Below, piece after piece: positions 50,512-58,739 of a stretch of DNA of 64,000 nucleotides. Every line of letters begins with the position of its first letter. The stretch's first letter is position 1. A program made the position numbers and the translations under genes. This DNA is from Hyphomicrobiales bacterium (GTDB lineage: Bacteria > Pseudomonadota > Alphaproteobacteria > Rhizobiales > Kaistiaceae), in NCBI GenBank assembly GCA_017305635.1, contig JAFKKF010000009.1, forward strand, positions 62,001 to 126,000. The letters are read 5' to 3'. The notes beneath the pieces were generated by a model. The model searched no databases, was not told the DNA's origin, and worked only from the letters and a program-made list of their open reading frames with translations.

Positions 50512-51365
50512 TCCCCGCGAAGTTGGCCGAACCGGACAACCAAAAAACTCAGTTAGTTGTGGTTCTTCCCTTGTGTGAGAAAGAGCTTGTTGTTGAGGCG
50601 GTCAGGAAATCTTCCGCTCCAAGTCTAAGCGCGTTTATCCGCGATGCGGTCCTCGAAAGGTCGCGGGCCATATTGGGCAGCGATGCCCTTGCTCGCCGCA
50701 GGGCGATCTCCAGACGGCCGCTTGTCCCCACCGATTGCCTCGACGCCTTCATAGGCAGGGTGCCGGACGATCGTTCCTCCGCTCACCTGGTGTTCCCGCG
50801 CCTGCACGCCTTCGCCGCGCATCTCAGCGATCGCAACCGCGCGATCCTGCGCTGGATCGGCACGCATGAAGTCGCATCAATCGACGAGCTCGCGCGTCGC
50901 TTCGATTACTCTTATGCCGGCCTGTCGCGAACGCTCGGCAGCCTCGCGGCGCTTGGCATCGTCGGCTACGATGTCGGGGCGGATGCGCGGTGCCAGCCGC
51001 CGCGCCTCCTATGCAATCGTGTCCGGCTTCATCTCGCCTTTCGCGAGGTTCCCTGTCCGTGCGTTCTGCACATTGTGCTGGTCGGCATGAACGCCAGCAG
51101 TGCCGATATCGCATGTTCTTCTATGGATGACTTCTCTGCTGTCGTCACCGACTGCGGCTACATGCTGCTGCGGCTGATAGCAGAGCGCGATCCCCCGACC
51201 ATCGGCGCGCTCGGTAAACTGACTGGTAAAACCACGCAGAACGCCTATCCGCTGCTCCGGCGCCTCGCGAAATTCGGCCTGGTTCGCATCGAGGGCGACA
51301 GCCGCAGGAAGAAGCCTGTCCTTCTCTACGACGGTCTCACGTTCGATATCGACCTGCTTGCCTGA
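50499..51365 (+). CDS. Putative DNA-binding regulator with winged-helix repeats
   Basis: 288 residues. The N-terminal part (LVVVLPLCEKELVVEAVRKS, SLSAFIRDAVLERSRAI) resembles a ribbon-helix-helix or phage-type domain. Two winged helices follow: ILRWIGTHEVASIDELARRF, YSYAGLSRTLGSLAALGIV (about 115-165), and LRLIAERDPPTIGALGKLTG, YPLLRRLAKFGLVRIEGD (about 220-280). The second half resembles MarR/HVO_A0114-like predicted regulators. As last gene of operon C its production would also be phase-variable; it may control that operon or related ones. Confidence 0.65.
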   Translation: MPVVIPAKLAEPDNQKTQLVVVLPLCEKELVVEAVRKSSAPSLSAFIRDAVLERSRAILGSDALARRRAISRRPLVPTDCLDAFIGRVPDDRSSAHLVFPRLHAFAAHLSDRNRAILRWIGTHEVASIDELARRFDYSYAGLSRTLGSLAALGIVGYDVGADARCQPPRLLCNRVRLHLAFREVPCPCVLHIVLVGMNASSADIACSSMDDFSAVVTDCGYMLLRLIAERDPPTIGALGKLTGKTTQNAYPLLRRLAKFGLVRIEGDSRRKKPVLLYDGLTFDIDLLA

Positions 51366-51434
51366 CCGTGCCATCTCCGAAACGAGTGTGGCGGACCGAT
51401 AAACGTTGTTCGTTCGACTGGCCCGGCCGGGGTC

Positions 51435-51842
51435 CTATCCGCGGTCGCCGCCGGCCCGCTCTTCCATATCGTCAAGCATGGCGATCATCCTGCGCAGCGT
51501 GCCTTTTGCATCCGCGAATTTCTTGGCGGTGACCAGTTCATCGCGCCCGGCGAGAAGCAGCACTGTCTCGAGCACCTGGTCGGAATGCCGGCAAAGGGCG
51601 ATCAGGAATTCTCCGCTTGGGCCGTTATGCCCGCCGAACCAGTTCTTGACCGCGCGCTCGTTGGCCCCGGTAAGCGTGGCGATCGTCTTGATCGCGGTGC
51701 GCGTGCCGCCGTACTCCCGGCGTAGCGCCGCGGCGATCGCCGCCGCGAATCCGCCGGCGCCCATGCGGCCGTCCCCGCCGCCCGCCGGAAAGGTTCTTCC
51801 GGAATTGGGCTGAATCTTTCGGTCCTTCTTCGTACGCGACAT
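51435..51842 (-). CDS. HTH protein divergent from the serine recombinase
   Basis: 135 residues from ATG 51842. Basic, glycine-rich N-terminus, then a helix-turn-helix: FAAAIAAALRREYGGTRTAI, KTIATLTGANERAVKNWFGG, HNGPSGEFLIALCRHSDQVL. The KTIA..TGA..RAVKNWF segment is a typical recognition-helix pattern. Divergent from the recombinase across a 9-bp inverted repeat (51904-51934), so likely its repressor. Confidence 0.65.
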   Translation of the reverse strand: MSRTKKDRKIQPNSGRTFPAGGGDGRMGAGGFAAAIAAALRREYGGTRTAIKTIATLTGANERAVKNWFGGHNGPSGEFLIALCRHSDQVLETVLLLAGRDELVTAKKFADAKGTLRRMIAMLDDMEERAGGDRG

Positions 51843-51903
51843 GTCGCTCTCCCTTCCCGTAGCCTGGGCGCCCATAGGAAGCGGATTGCGGCGGGCAGCG
51901 GAT

Positions 51904-51934
51904 GTCCGTTCAGTGACGCATGCGGTGAACGGAC
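51904..51934. promoter_or_regulatory. Inverted repeat upstream of the serine recombinase
   Basis: GTCCGTTCA (51904-51912) and TGAACGGAC (51926-51934), perfect 9-bp arms around a GCATGC-containing centre. Placed between divergent HTH and recombinase genes, it is a probable operator. Confidence 0.6.
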
Positions 51935-51991
51935 GTGGTTGCAAAGCCCGGATCGGTGGGGGCGGAGAAGACTTGGTCGGAAAGCGACGGT

Positions 51992-53509
51992 GTGCGCGCC
52001 GCCGAATATGTCCGCATGTCGACTGATCACCAGAGATATTCGACCGAGAACCAGTCGGACGCGATCCGGCGCTACGCGGCGCAGCGCGGGTTCGAGATCG
52101 TCCGCACCTACGCCGACGAGGGGAAGAGCGGCCTTAGCCTGGGCGGCCGGGATGCGCTGCAGCGGCTGATCGACGATGTCGAGAACCGCCGCGCCGATTT
52201 CACGGTCATCCTCGTTTATGACGTCAGTCGCTGGGGCCGGTTCCAGGATGCGGACGAGAGCGCGTTCCTTGAGCATATCTGCACGCGCGCCGGCATCACC
52301 GTGCACTACTGCGCAGAGCAGTTCGAGAACGACGGCAGCCTCAGCGCCACGATCATCAAGAGCATGAAGCGGGCGATGGCTGGCGAGTACAGCCGCGAAC
52401 TCTCGACCAAGGTCTTCGCCGGTCAGTGCCGCCTCATCACCCTAGGCTTCCGGCAGGGCGGCATGGCCGGCTACGGCCTGCGCCGCCGCCTTGTCGACGA
52501 AAACCGCCATGCCAAGGCCGACCTTGCGCGCGGCGAGCACAAGAGCATCCAGACCGACCGCGTCATTCTCGTGCCCGGGCCGGCCGAGGAAGTGCGCACC
52601 GTGCGGCGCATGTACCGCCTCTTTGTCGAAAAGCGCCGCAGCGAATCCGAGATTGCCACGCTCCTCAATCAGGAGGGCGTCATGACCGATCTCGGCCGGC
52701 CGTGGACGCGCGGCACGGTCCACCAGGTGCTGACGAACGAGAAATACGCCGGCAACAATGTCTTCAACAGCGTCTCTTTCAAGCTGAAGAAGAAGCGCGT
52801 CCGCAATCCGCCGGAACTGTTGGTGCGGGCAGAAGGCGCGTTTGATCCTGTCATCGAGGGCGGTCTCTTCGCCACCGCGCGCGAGATCATCGCCGCGCGG
52901 AGCCGCCGCCTGACCGACGCCGAATTGCTGGAGCGCCTCTCGGCGCTTCTCGGCCAGACCGGCTATTTGTCGGCCCTCGTGATCGACGAGCGCGAGGACA
53001 TGCCCGCCAGCTCGGCTTACCGCAGTCGCTTCGGCAGCCTCTTGCGCGCCTATCAGCTCGTCGGCTTCGCGCCCGCCCGCGACTACCGCTACGTCGAGAC
53101 GAACCGTTTCCTGCGCTCGCTTCATCCCGGCATCGTCGAGGACACGATTTCAGCGATCGAAAGCGCGGGCGGCAGCGTGGCGCGCGATCCGGCGACGGAC
53201 CTGCTCACCATCAACGGCGAGTTCACCGCTTCGCTTGTCATTGTGCGCTGCCTTGAAACACCCGCCGGGTCGCTGCGCTGGAAGGTGCGCTTCGATCTGG
53301 GTCTGCATCCCGACATCACCGTCGCTGTCCGCATGAACCGCAGCAACCGCGACGTGCTCGACTACTACCTGCTTCCCCGCATCGACTTCGCCGTCGGCAA
53401 GCTCCGCATGGCCGAGGAAAACGGCCTCCACCTCGACGCCTATCGGTCCGACACGCTCGGCCCGTTCCTCGACCTCGCGGCGCGCACCCCGATCAGGAGA
53501 GCCGCATGA
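51992..53509 (+). CDS. Serine recombinase of a recombinase-ParB-ParB module
   Basis: 505 residues from GTG 51992 (ribosome site GGAAAG); GTG 51935 opens the frame earlier but overlaps the operator-like repeat. Resolvase domain AAEYVRMSTDHQRYSTENQS (catalytic Ser about residue 10), LVYDVSRWGRFQDADESAFL. Recombinase domain QGGMAGYGLRRRLVDENRHA, SEIATLLNQEGVMTDLGRPW, NEKYAGNNVFNSVSFKLKKK. It lacks the Cys zinc ribbon of the recombinase at 2839-4467; its C-terminal half is a distinct DNA-binding region. Recombinases of this kind with two ParB-like partners are frequent in Alphaproteobacteria and uncharacterised. Confidence 0.85.
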   Translation: MRAAEYVRMSTDHQRYSTENQSDAIRRYAAQRGFEIVRTYADEGKSGLSLGGRDALQRLIDDVENRRADFTVILVYDVSRWGRFQDADESAFLEHICTRAGITVHYCAEQFENDGSLSATIIKSMKRAMAGEYSRELSTKVFAGQCRLITLGFRQGGMAGYGLRRRLVDENRHAKADLARGEHKSIQTDRVILVPGPAEEVRTVRRMYRLFVEKRRSESEIATLLNQEGVMTDLGRPWTRGTVHQVLTNEKYAGNNVFNSVSFKLKKKRVRNPPELLVRAEGAFDPVIEGGLFATAREIIAARSRRLTDAELLERLSALLGQTGYLSALVIDEREDMPASSAYRSRFGSLLRAYQLVGFAPARDYRYVETNRFLRSLHPGIVEDTISAIESAGGSVARDPATDLLTINGEFTASLVIVRCLETPAGSLRWKVRFDLGLHPDITVAVRMNRSNRDVLDYYLLPRIDFAVGKLRMAEENGLHLDAYRSDTLGPFLDLAARTPIRRAA

Positions 53510-54387
53510 CCGACACCGCCCCCGAAATCCGCTCCATCCCGGTCAAGGACATCACGGTCCTGAATCCGCGTACGCGGAACAAGAAGATCTTCAACGAACT
53601 CGTGACCAGCATCGCCCATCTCGGTCTCAAGAAGCCGATCACGGTCAGCGCCCGCAAGGACGGTTCCGGTTACGATCTTGTCTGCGGCCAGGGCCGGCTG
53701 GAGGCTTTCATCGCGCTGGGGCAGGAGAACATTCCCGCCATCGTCATCGAAGCGTCGGTGGAAGACTGTTTCGTGATGAGCCTTGTCGAGAACCTCGCCC
53801 GCCGTCAGCATTCGTCGCTGGAATTCGTGCGCGAGATCGGAGCGCTGCGCGAGCGCGGCTATACGATGACCGAGATCGCGGTGAAAACCGACTTCAGCGA
53901 GGAATACGTCTACGCGATCTGCTACCTGCTCGATCACGGCGAAGACCGGCTTCTCCACGGCGTCGAGAAGGGCATCATCCCGCCAAGCATTGCGATGGAG
54001 ATCGCCCGCGCCAAGGACAGCGACGTCCAAAAGGCCCTAGCGGAGGCCTACGAGCGCAAGACGATCCCGGGCAACCAGATTCTTGCTATCCGCCGCATCG
54101 TCGAGCAGCGCAATCTCACCGGCAAGACCGTGCATACCATCGCGCTCGGCAAACAAGGGCCGAAGAAGAAAATCACCGCGACGGCCCTTGTCCGCGCCTA
54201 TCGCAAGGAGACCGAGCGCCAGAAGCTTCTGGTGAAAAAGGCGACGCTGGCGCAGAGCCGGCTGCTCTTTGTCGTCAATGCGCTGCGCCGGTTGCTTGAG
54301 GACGATCACTTCGTCACGCTGCTGCGCGCCGAGCAGGTCAGCACCATGCCGCGGCCGCTGGCCGAGCGGCTGGGAACGGGAGGCTAA
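53506..54387 (+). CDS. ParB/RepB-like partition protein 1
   Basis: 293 residues, overlapping the recombinase stop by four bases. ParB N-terminal domain: IRSIPVKDITVLNPRTRNKK, HLGLKKPITVSARKDGSGYD, LVCGQGRLEAFIALGQENIP, VMSLVENLARRQHSSLEFVR (G-Q-G-R-L-E-A variant and ENLARR). An HTH (YTMTEIAVKTDFSEEYVYAI) and a RepB-type helical C-terminus follow. Coupled with the recombinase and the next ParB-like gene; these may regulate or position the recombinase rather than partition a plasmid. Confidence 0.83.
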   Translation: MTDTAPEIRSIPVKDITVLNPRTRNKKIFNELVTSIAHLGLKKPITVSARKDGSGYDLVCGQGRLEAFIALGQENIPAIVIEASVEDCFVMSLVENLARRQHSSLEFVREIGALRERGYTMTEIAVKTDFSEEYVYAICYLLDHGEDRLLHGVEKGIIPPSIAMEIARAKDSDVQKALAEAYERKTIPGNQILAIRRIVEQRNLTGKTVHTIALGKQGPKKKITATALVRAYRKETERQKLLVKKATLAQSRLLFVVNALRRLLEDDHFVTLLRAEQVSTMPRPLAERLGTGG

Positions 54388-54388
54388 A

Positions 54389-55291
54389 ATGGCCGAAGAT
54401 GTGCGCATCGCCTTCGAACGGCGCATCGTCGTGCTGCCGGTCGCTTCGCTGCTGCCGCGCAAGAAGCTCCCGAACCGGTTCGAGCGGACCGCGAAATACC
54501 GGCGTATCGTCCGCTCGATCGCGGAAGTGGGCGTCATCGAGCCGCTGGTCGTTGCCCGTGTCGGCAAGGGCGGGGGCCAGTACCTGCTTCTCGACGGGCA
54601 TGTCCGCCTCGCCGCGCTGACCGAGCTCAGAAAGGCCGAGGCGCGCTGCCTCATCGCCGATGACGACGAGGCCTTCACCTACAACAAGCGCGTCAATCGC
54701 CTTGCGACCGTGCAGGAGCATTTCATGCTGATGCGGGCGATCAAGCGCGGCGTATCGGAGGAGAAGCTCGCCAAGGCGCTCAACGTCAATATCAAGCTGA
54801 TCCAGCGCCGCAAGACCCTGCTCGACGGTATCTGCCCGGAGGTGGTCGACATCCTCAAGGACAAGACGGTCAATCCGCAGACCTTCGAGATCCTGCGCAA
54901 GATGAAGCCGATGCGGCAGATCGAGGCGGCCGAACTGATGGTCACGGCCGGCAACTGGGCGTCGAGCTACGCCAAGGCGCTGCTCGCGGCGACGAAGCAG
55001 GACGATCTGGCGAAGCCGGATCAGCCGAAGAAGATCGCCGGCCTGACGCCCGAGCAGATGGCGCGGATGGAGCGCGAGATGTCTTCGCTGCATCAGGACT
55101 TCAAGCAGATCGAAAACTCGTACGGCGACGACATCCTGCACCTCGTCGTCGCCTCGGGCTACCTCACGAAGCTGGTGAGCAACTCCGAGATCGAGCGATT
55201 TCTTTCGCAGCGTTACCCGGAATTCCTGCAGGAGTTCCGGGCAATCATCGCTGCCGCTTCCCTCGATCAGACGCAGGGAATGGCCGCCTGA
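54389..55291 (+). CDS. ParB/RepB-like partition protein 2
   Basis: 300 residues from ATG 54389, one base after the previous stop, ribosome site GGGAGG. ParB-like N-domain RIVRSIAEVGVIEPLVVARV, GGQYLLLDGHVRLAALTELR (L-L-D-G-H-x-R variant). The RepB plasmid-partition C-terminal domain begins at about 110 (HFMLMRAIKRGVSEEKLAKA, LNVNIKLIQRRKTLLDGICP, QTFEILRKMKPMRQIEAAEL). A paralogue-like partner of the previous gene. Its end lies 18 bases from cassette D. Confidence 0.83.
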   Translation: MAEDVRIAFERRIVVLPVASLLPRKKLPNRFERTAKYRRIVRSIAEVGVIEPLVVARVGKGGGQYLLLDGHVRLAALTELRKAEARCLIADDDEAFTYNKRVNRLATVQEHFMLMRAIKRGVSEEKLAKALNVNIKLIQRRKTLLDGICPEVVDILKDKTVNPQTFEILRKMKPMRQIEAAELMVTAGNWASSYAKALLAATKQDDLAKPDQPKKIAGLTPEQMARMEREMSSLHQDFKQIENSYGDDILHLVVASGYLTKLVSNSEIERFLSQRYPEFLQEFRAIIAAASLDQTQGMAA

Positions 55292-55309
55292 GCTCGCGCT
55301 TTGCGCGTG

Positions 55310-55474
55310 AAAAGGTTCCTTTTTGCTCCACGAGTGGGGTGAGCCGAACGGCGATCTATGTCAAATACTTAGGCATTGCTATACGTCTCGATCTACAAGT
55401 ATAATCGGCGTGTTCTGGTATTTCTTAACATATTTACTGCCATAATAAGTTAATGTCAAAAAGGAACGTTTTAG
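55310..55474. promoter_or_regulatory. Invertible promoter cassette D (core TT/AA)
   Basis: Upstream site AAAAGG-TT-CCTTTTTGC (core 55316-55317) and downstream site AAAAAGG-AA-CGTTTTAG (core 55465-55466), 149 bp apart. Read in opposite directions both show GTTCCTTTTTG, an 11-base inverted match with core TT. The downstream site occupies codons 3-7 of the next gene; promoter and ATG lie inside. Present orientation is ON for the operon to the right. Confidence 0.82.
55376..55405 (+). promoter_or_regulatory. Predicted promoter inside cassette D
   Basis: TTGCTA (55376-55381), 18 bases, consensus TATAAT (55400-55405), ending 47 bases before ATG 55453. Confidence 0.6.
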
Positions 55475-56832
55475 AATCGCTATTAATCTTCTTCTCGACT
55501 GCAACAATACTTCTTGCGGCTCCAAGCGCTGCGCGCGCCGACTGCACGCTCGTTTCGACCGGCGTATCCAAACCGGCGGGCTACTTCTTCTACAACGCCG
55601 ACTTCAAGGTGATGGAGTATTGCGACGGCGCCAACTGGCGCATGATGATGGGCGGCGGCATTGCCGACCCGGCTCTTTCCAACCTCACCGACGTTGACGA
55701 CGCGCTTGCGCCCGCAGATGGCGATGTCCTCGCCTACGACAGCGCCAGCGGCAAATGGAAGGCGGGCACGGCCGGCATTGGCGTCGAGGACGATCCGCAG
55801 GTCGGTGCTGTCACGAATGCTCAGTGGTGCCGCGGCGATGGTTCCGCCGTGCAGTGCGATCAGGCTGCGCCGGCCGGCGACAATCTTGGCGACCACACTG
55901 CGACGCAAGTGCTCGATATGAGCACTTATGGAATACAAAATTCCGGCGTCGTTCAGGCCGGCTTTACGTCAGACGCCAATGGATTCTCCGGCTTCATGTG
56001 GGGCAATGCCGCCGCGCCGTTGCTGTCGATCGGTTGGCCGGGCTCGACCGCGAACACCAGCTTCATAAAGACTGCCGACGGCGACAACAAATCCCTGGAG
56101 ATCGGTGCTTCGACCTCGGGCTCGGGCAAGGTGCGCATCATCACCAATGGCACCGCCCGGTTGACTGTCCTCAAGACTGGCGAAATTGGCGTTGGGACAA
56201 GCTCGCCAAACGACATTCTTCATATCGCTGGCGGCCAACTCCGTATCGACAACGATACCAACACGACCAGCAAGGGCTGCATCCGTTTCAGCGGCACCAA
56301 GCTGCAATTTTCCGACGACTGTACGACCTTTGCCGATATCGGGACGTTGACAACCGAAACCGACCCTCAGGTTGGAACGCTGACCAGCAGTAAGTGGTGC
56401 ACTACCGACGGGATGGCGGTGAACTGTTCGACCAACGCTCCCGTCACTTCGGAAAGTGATCCCCAAGTTGGCGCCACCACGAACAACAACTGGTGCCGGG
56501 GGGACGGGTCAGCTGTCCAGTGCGATCAATCGCCGCCGACTGCCAGCAGCGTTTACAACGCTGGTTCGTCAACGACGATCAACTGGTCGAACGGAACCAC
56601 GCAATACACCACCGCGAATTGTGGGGCGTTCAGCTTCTCCAACATGGCGGACGGCGCAAGCTACACGCTGATCGTGCAAGGCGGCACATCCAACACCTGC
56701 AGCTTCTCGCATAGCGGCTTGACCTTCAAGCTACCGCCGGGGCATGGCGCCACGACGGCATCGAAGCAGACCCTCTACTCGTTCACGCGTGCTGGCAGCA
56801 ACGTCTACGTCACCTGGATCAAGGGATACTGA
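55453..56832 (+). CDS. Exported tail-fibre-like protein, first gene of operon D
   Basis: 459 residues. Start MSKRNVLESLLIF (codons inside the recombination site) runs into a signal peptide (FFSTATILLAAPSAARA). Then the shared motif FFYNADFKVMEYCDGANW, and three repeats of the form DPQVGAVTNAQWCRGDGSAV (others DPQVGTLTSSKWCTTDGMAV, DPQVGATTNNNWCRGDGSAV). A fibre segment (EIGVGTSSPNDILHIAGG, TSKGCIRFSGTKLQFSDDC) and a beta-rich end (NTCSFSHSGLTFKLPPGHG, RAGSNVYVTWIKGY) follow. Similar motifs occur in phage-type tail fibres, yet it carries a Sec signal. Expected to be phase-variable. Confidence 0.78.
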   Translation: MSKRNVLESLLIFFSTATILLAAPSAARADCTLVSTGVSKPAGYFFYNADFKVMEYCDGANWRMMMGGGIADPALSNLTDVDDALAPADGDVLAYDSASGKWKAGTAGIGVEDDPQVGAVTNAQWCRGDGSAVQCDQAAPAGDNLGDHTATQVLDMSTYGIQNSGVVQAGFTSDANGFSGFMWGNAAAPLLSIGWPGSTANTSFIKTADGDNKSLEIGASTSGSGKVRIITNGTARLTVLKTGEIGVGTSSPNDILHIAGGQLRIDNDTNTTSKGCIRFSGTKLQFSDDCTTFADIGTLTTETDPQVGTLTSSKWCTTDGMAVNCSTNAPVTSESDPQVGATTNNNWCRGDGSAVQCDQSPPTASSVYNAGSSTTINWSNGTTQYTTANCGAFSFSNMADGASYTLIVQGGTSNTCSFSHSGLTFKLPPGHGATTASKQTLYSFTRAGSNVYVTWIKGY

Positions 56833-56834
56833 CA

Positions 56835-57542
56835 ATGCTTGCCCGCGCCATCATCATGCTGATCATCGTCGTGATATCTTCAGCGGCCGGCCATGCCGGT
56901 GCTCAGCCATTGGCGCCAGCGAACTGGAACAACGATTGCCAAACGCCCTGGGGGGCGATTGTCGAAGCCGGCCAAAGCGTAACCGCATATCAGGCGGAAG
57001 GATGCCCCGGCGCGTGCGTCTCCGAAGTGCGAACTTGCGCTGGTAATGCCCTCTCGGGTTCGTACACCGTTGAGACTTGTCCTTCTATCGGAGCCGACTG
57101 TGGCGACGGCACGGTATATGCGGGCCCGTCGGGCGGGAATGACATCTTTGCCGCGCACTGTGATGAAGGAAAGACCTGGAACGGATCGAATTGCACCGGC
57201 ACCGCATCTTCGCTGCAGTGGATGACGACGAACGGTACCGGATCGGGATTCGCCAGCACCTCGGACGGCGTGGCGAACACCAACACCATGGCTTCCAACG
57301 GAATTTCCAACTTCCCGGCTGGCCAGGCATGCCGTAGCCATGGCGCCAATTGGTATCTCCCGGCGCTAGACGAGCTTAGCCTCCTCTGCGCGAATAAGGC
57401 TGAGATTGGAGGATTCAGCGGTTCGCATTGGTCCTCGACGGCCAATGCCGGGATGAGTGCGGCTATCCAGGTTCTCGGGAACTGCGGTACGGGTGGGACC
57501 AACAAAACGACACCAAACATCGTACGGTGTGTTCACCGATAG
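56835..57542 (+). CDS. Exported DUF1566-like lectin-fold protein
   Basis: 235 residues, two bases after the previous stop, so in operon D. Signal peptide (IIMLIIVVISSAAGHAGA), a Cys-rich N-terminal module (NNDCQTPWGAIVEAGQSVTA, CPGACVSEVRTCAGNALSG) like phage-type lectin or adhesin domains, then DUF1566 (VYAGPSGGNDIFAAHCDEGK, GANWYLPALDELSLLCANKA, GSHWSSTANAGM, NIVRCVHR). Many cysteines suggest disulphides outside the cytoplasm. Probably binds a carbohydrate or protein partner on surfaces. Confidence 0.75.
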   Translation: MLARAIIMLIIVVISSAAGHAGAQPLAPANWNNDCQTPWGAIVEAGQSVTAYQAEGCPGACVSEVRTCAGNALSGSYTVETCPSIGADCGDGTVYAGPSGGNDIFAAHCDEGKTWNGSNCTGTASSLQWMTTNGTGSGFASTSDGVANTNTMASNGISNFPAGQACRSHGANWYLPALDELSLLCANKAEIGGFSGSHWSSTANAGMSAAIQVLGNCGTGGTNKTTPNIVRCVHR

Positions 57543-57638
57543 GCTTCAACACGAGCTCAATGGGAGTTCAATGAGGTCGGAGTGCACTGATCCGTCCTCT
57601 GCCTAAAGCTCTGGCCACTCTGCGGCAGAGCCGGACTC

Positions 57639-58010
57639 TCACTCCACGATCTTCCAATATGAATCCTTGCGGATCACCTTGCCGTCTCGAAACGTATAGA
57701 AGTCACAACCTTGGACTTCCGTTCTGGTCCCATCGCGGCTCGTGCCGGTGAGGGTCCATTTCGAGATTCCGGTGCCAGCAGCCGCATCCACGAAGTGCTC
57801 ATCCTTGCCGTAGTGGACGTCGGGCAAGCCTTCGAAGCGTGTCCCTAGTGCTTGCCGCACGTTTTCTTTGCCCTCGAAACGGGAGCCCCAAGGCTTGTTT
57901 CCCCGCGGCATCTCCAGCACGCAGTCTTCGGCGAAGAACGTCATGATGCGATCGAGATCGTGCGCGTTGAAAGCCTCGCACAGCCCTTTGAGCGCCTGCC
58001 GGATATCCAT
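57639..58010 (-). CDS. NTF2/SnoaL-like protein
   Basis: 123 residues from ATG 58010. NTF2-like fold: LKGLCEAFNAHDLDRIMTFF, AEDCVLEMPRGNKPWGSRFE, GKENVRQALGTRFEGLPDVH, KWTLTGTSRDGTRTEVQGCD, FYTFRDGKVIRKDSYWKIVE. Family members include ketosteroid-isomerase-like enzymes and ligand-binding proteins. A lone gene with no pathway neighbours; likely cargo. Confidence 0.8.
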   Translation of the reverse strand: MDIRQALKGLCEAFNAHDLDRIMTFFAEDCVLEMPRGNKPWGSRFEGKENVRQALGTRFEGLPDVHYGKDEHFVDAAAGTGISKWTLTGTSRDGTRTEVQGCDFYTFRDGKVIRKDSYWKIVE

Positions 58011-58138
58011 GCACGTCCCTCCATCCGTTCGGGAATTGATACAGCCTTTTTGCGCTGTAGCCGGCACGTCGAACCAGTGACAACGTTCGCCTCTTATGCC
58101 TTGAGCGCCCGCCGTCACCGGCGGGCGCTGCGGGGGCG

Positions 58139-58339
58139 TCAGGGGCGCGGCCCGAACCCGCCCGGCCGCGGGCCGCTCAGCGCCCGGCGGATCGCGTTCA
58201 GGTTCACATGGGCGGCGCGCAGTGCGGCCGAGCCTTCGGGCAGGAGCGGCAGTTCCTGAGCGACGCGGTAAAGCGTCGCTTCCAGCTCAGGTTTGGTCAT
58301 TGTCGCCAGTTCGTAAGGGGTCAGCACTCTCATCTTCAT
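58139..58339 (-). CDS. Small hypothetical protein
   Basis: 66 residues (ATG 58339; ATG 58333 has the better-spaced AAGGAG). MRVLTPYELATMTKPELEA, TLYRVAQELPLLPEGSAALR, AAHVNLNAIRRALSG. Helical, charged. Short proteins of this look are common in ICE conjugation clusters. Function unknown. Confidence 0.6.
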   Translation of the reverse strand: MKMRVLTPYELATMTKPELEATLYRVAQELPLLPEGSAALRAAHVNLNAIRRALSGPRPGGFGPRP

Positions 58340-58739
58340 TCTCCTTTTCCTTCGGCCGCGACCGCCGCGGCCTGATGGCCGCCCTTGGCGCCGCCGTCCG
58401 GCGGGCTGCACCCCTGCCTGGCTAGGGGGGCCGTAACGCAGAGAAGGAATCGCCGCGCAGCGAAGCTGGGCGCGATTTGCAGCCATGAAAGCCGGCGGCG
58501 GCGCGGGATGGCCTCTGCTCAGGCCGCGCGGGCGTGGTTGAAGGAAAAGAACAGGGGATGAGATGAAGCGGGATGATTCCGCATGAACGTCTGCGATAGA
58601 TGATCACTACCGACGGAAGGCGATGCGCCGCATCCCGGGCGCTGTCACCGCCTCGCCGCTATAGCGAAGGCGGCTTCGCGCCCCCCGGACGTTGGGACTT
58701 CCGTGTCGAGTGAAACCAAAACCGAAAAGGAGAACCGAA
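58340..58739. other. Gene-free stretch
   Basis: 400 GC-rich bases between small genes on opposite strands. Apart from the divergent ribosome sites at each end and a short inverted repeat (CGCC...GGCG near 58650-58670), I see no gene, RNA or clear promoter. An origin of transfer could lie in such a gap, but no nic-site motif is recognisable. Confidence 0.35.

Noticed and set aside
58340-58739. Origin of transfer
   Set aside because: The position would suit one, but no recognisable nic motif and no relaxase gene in view.
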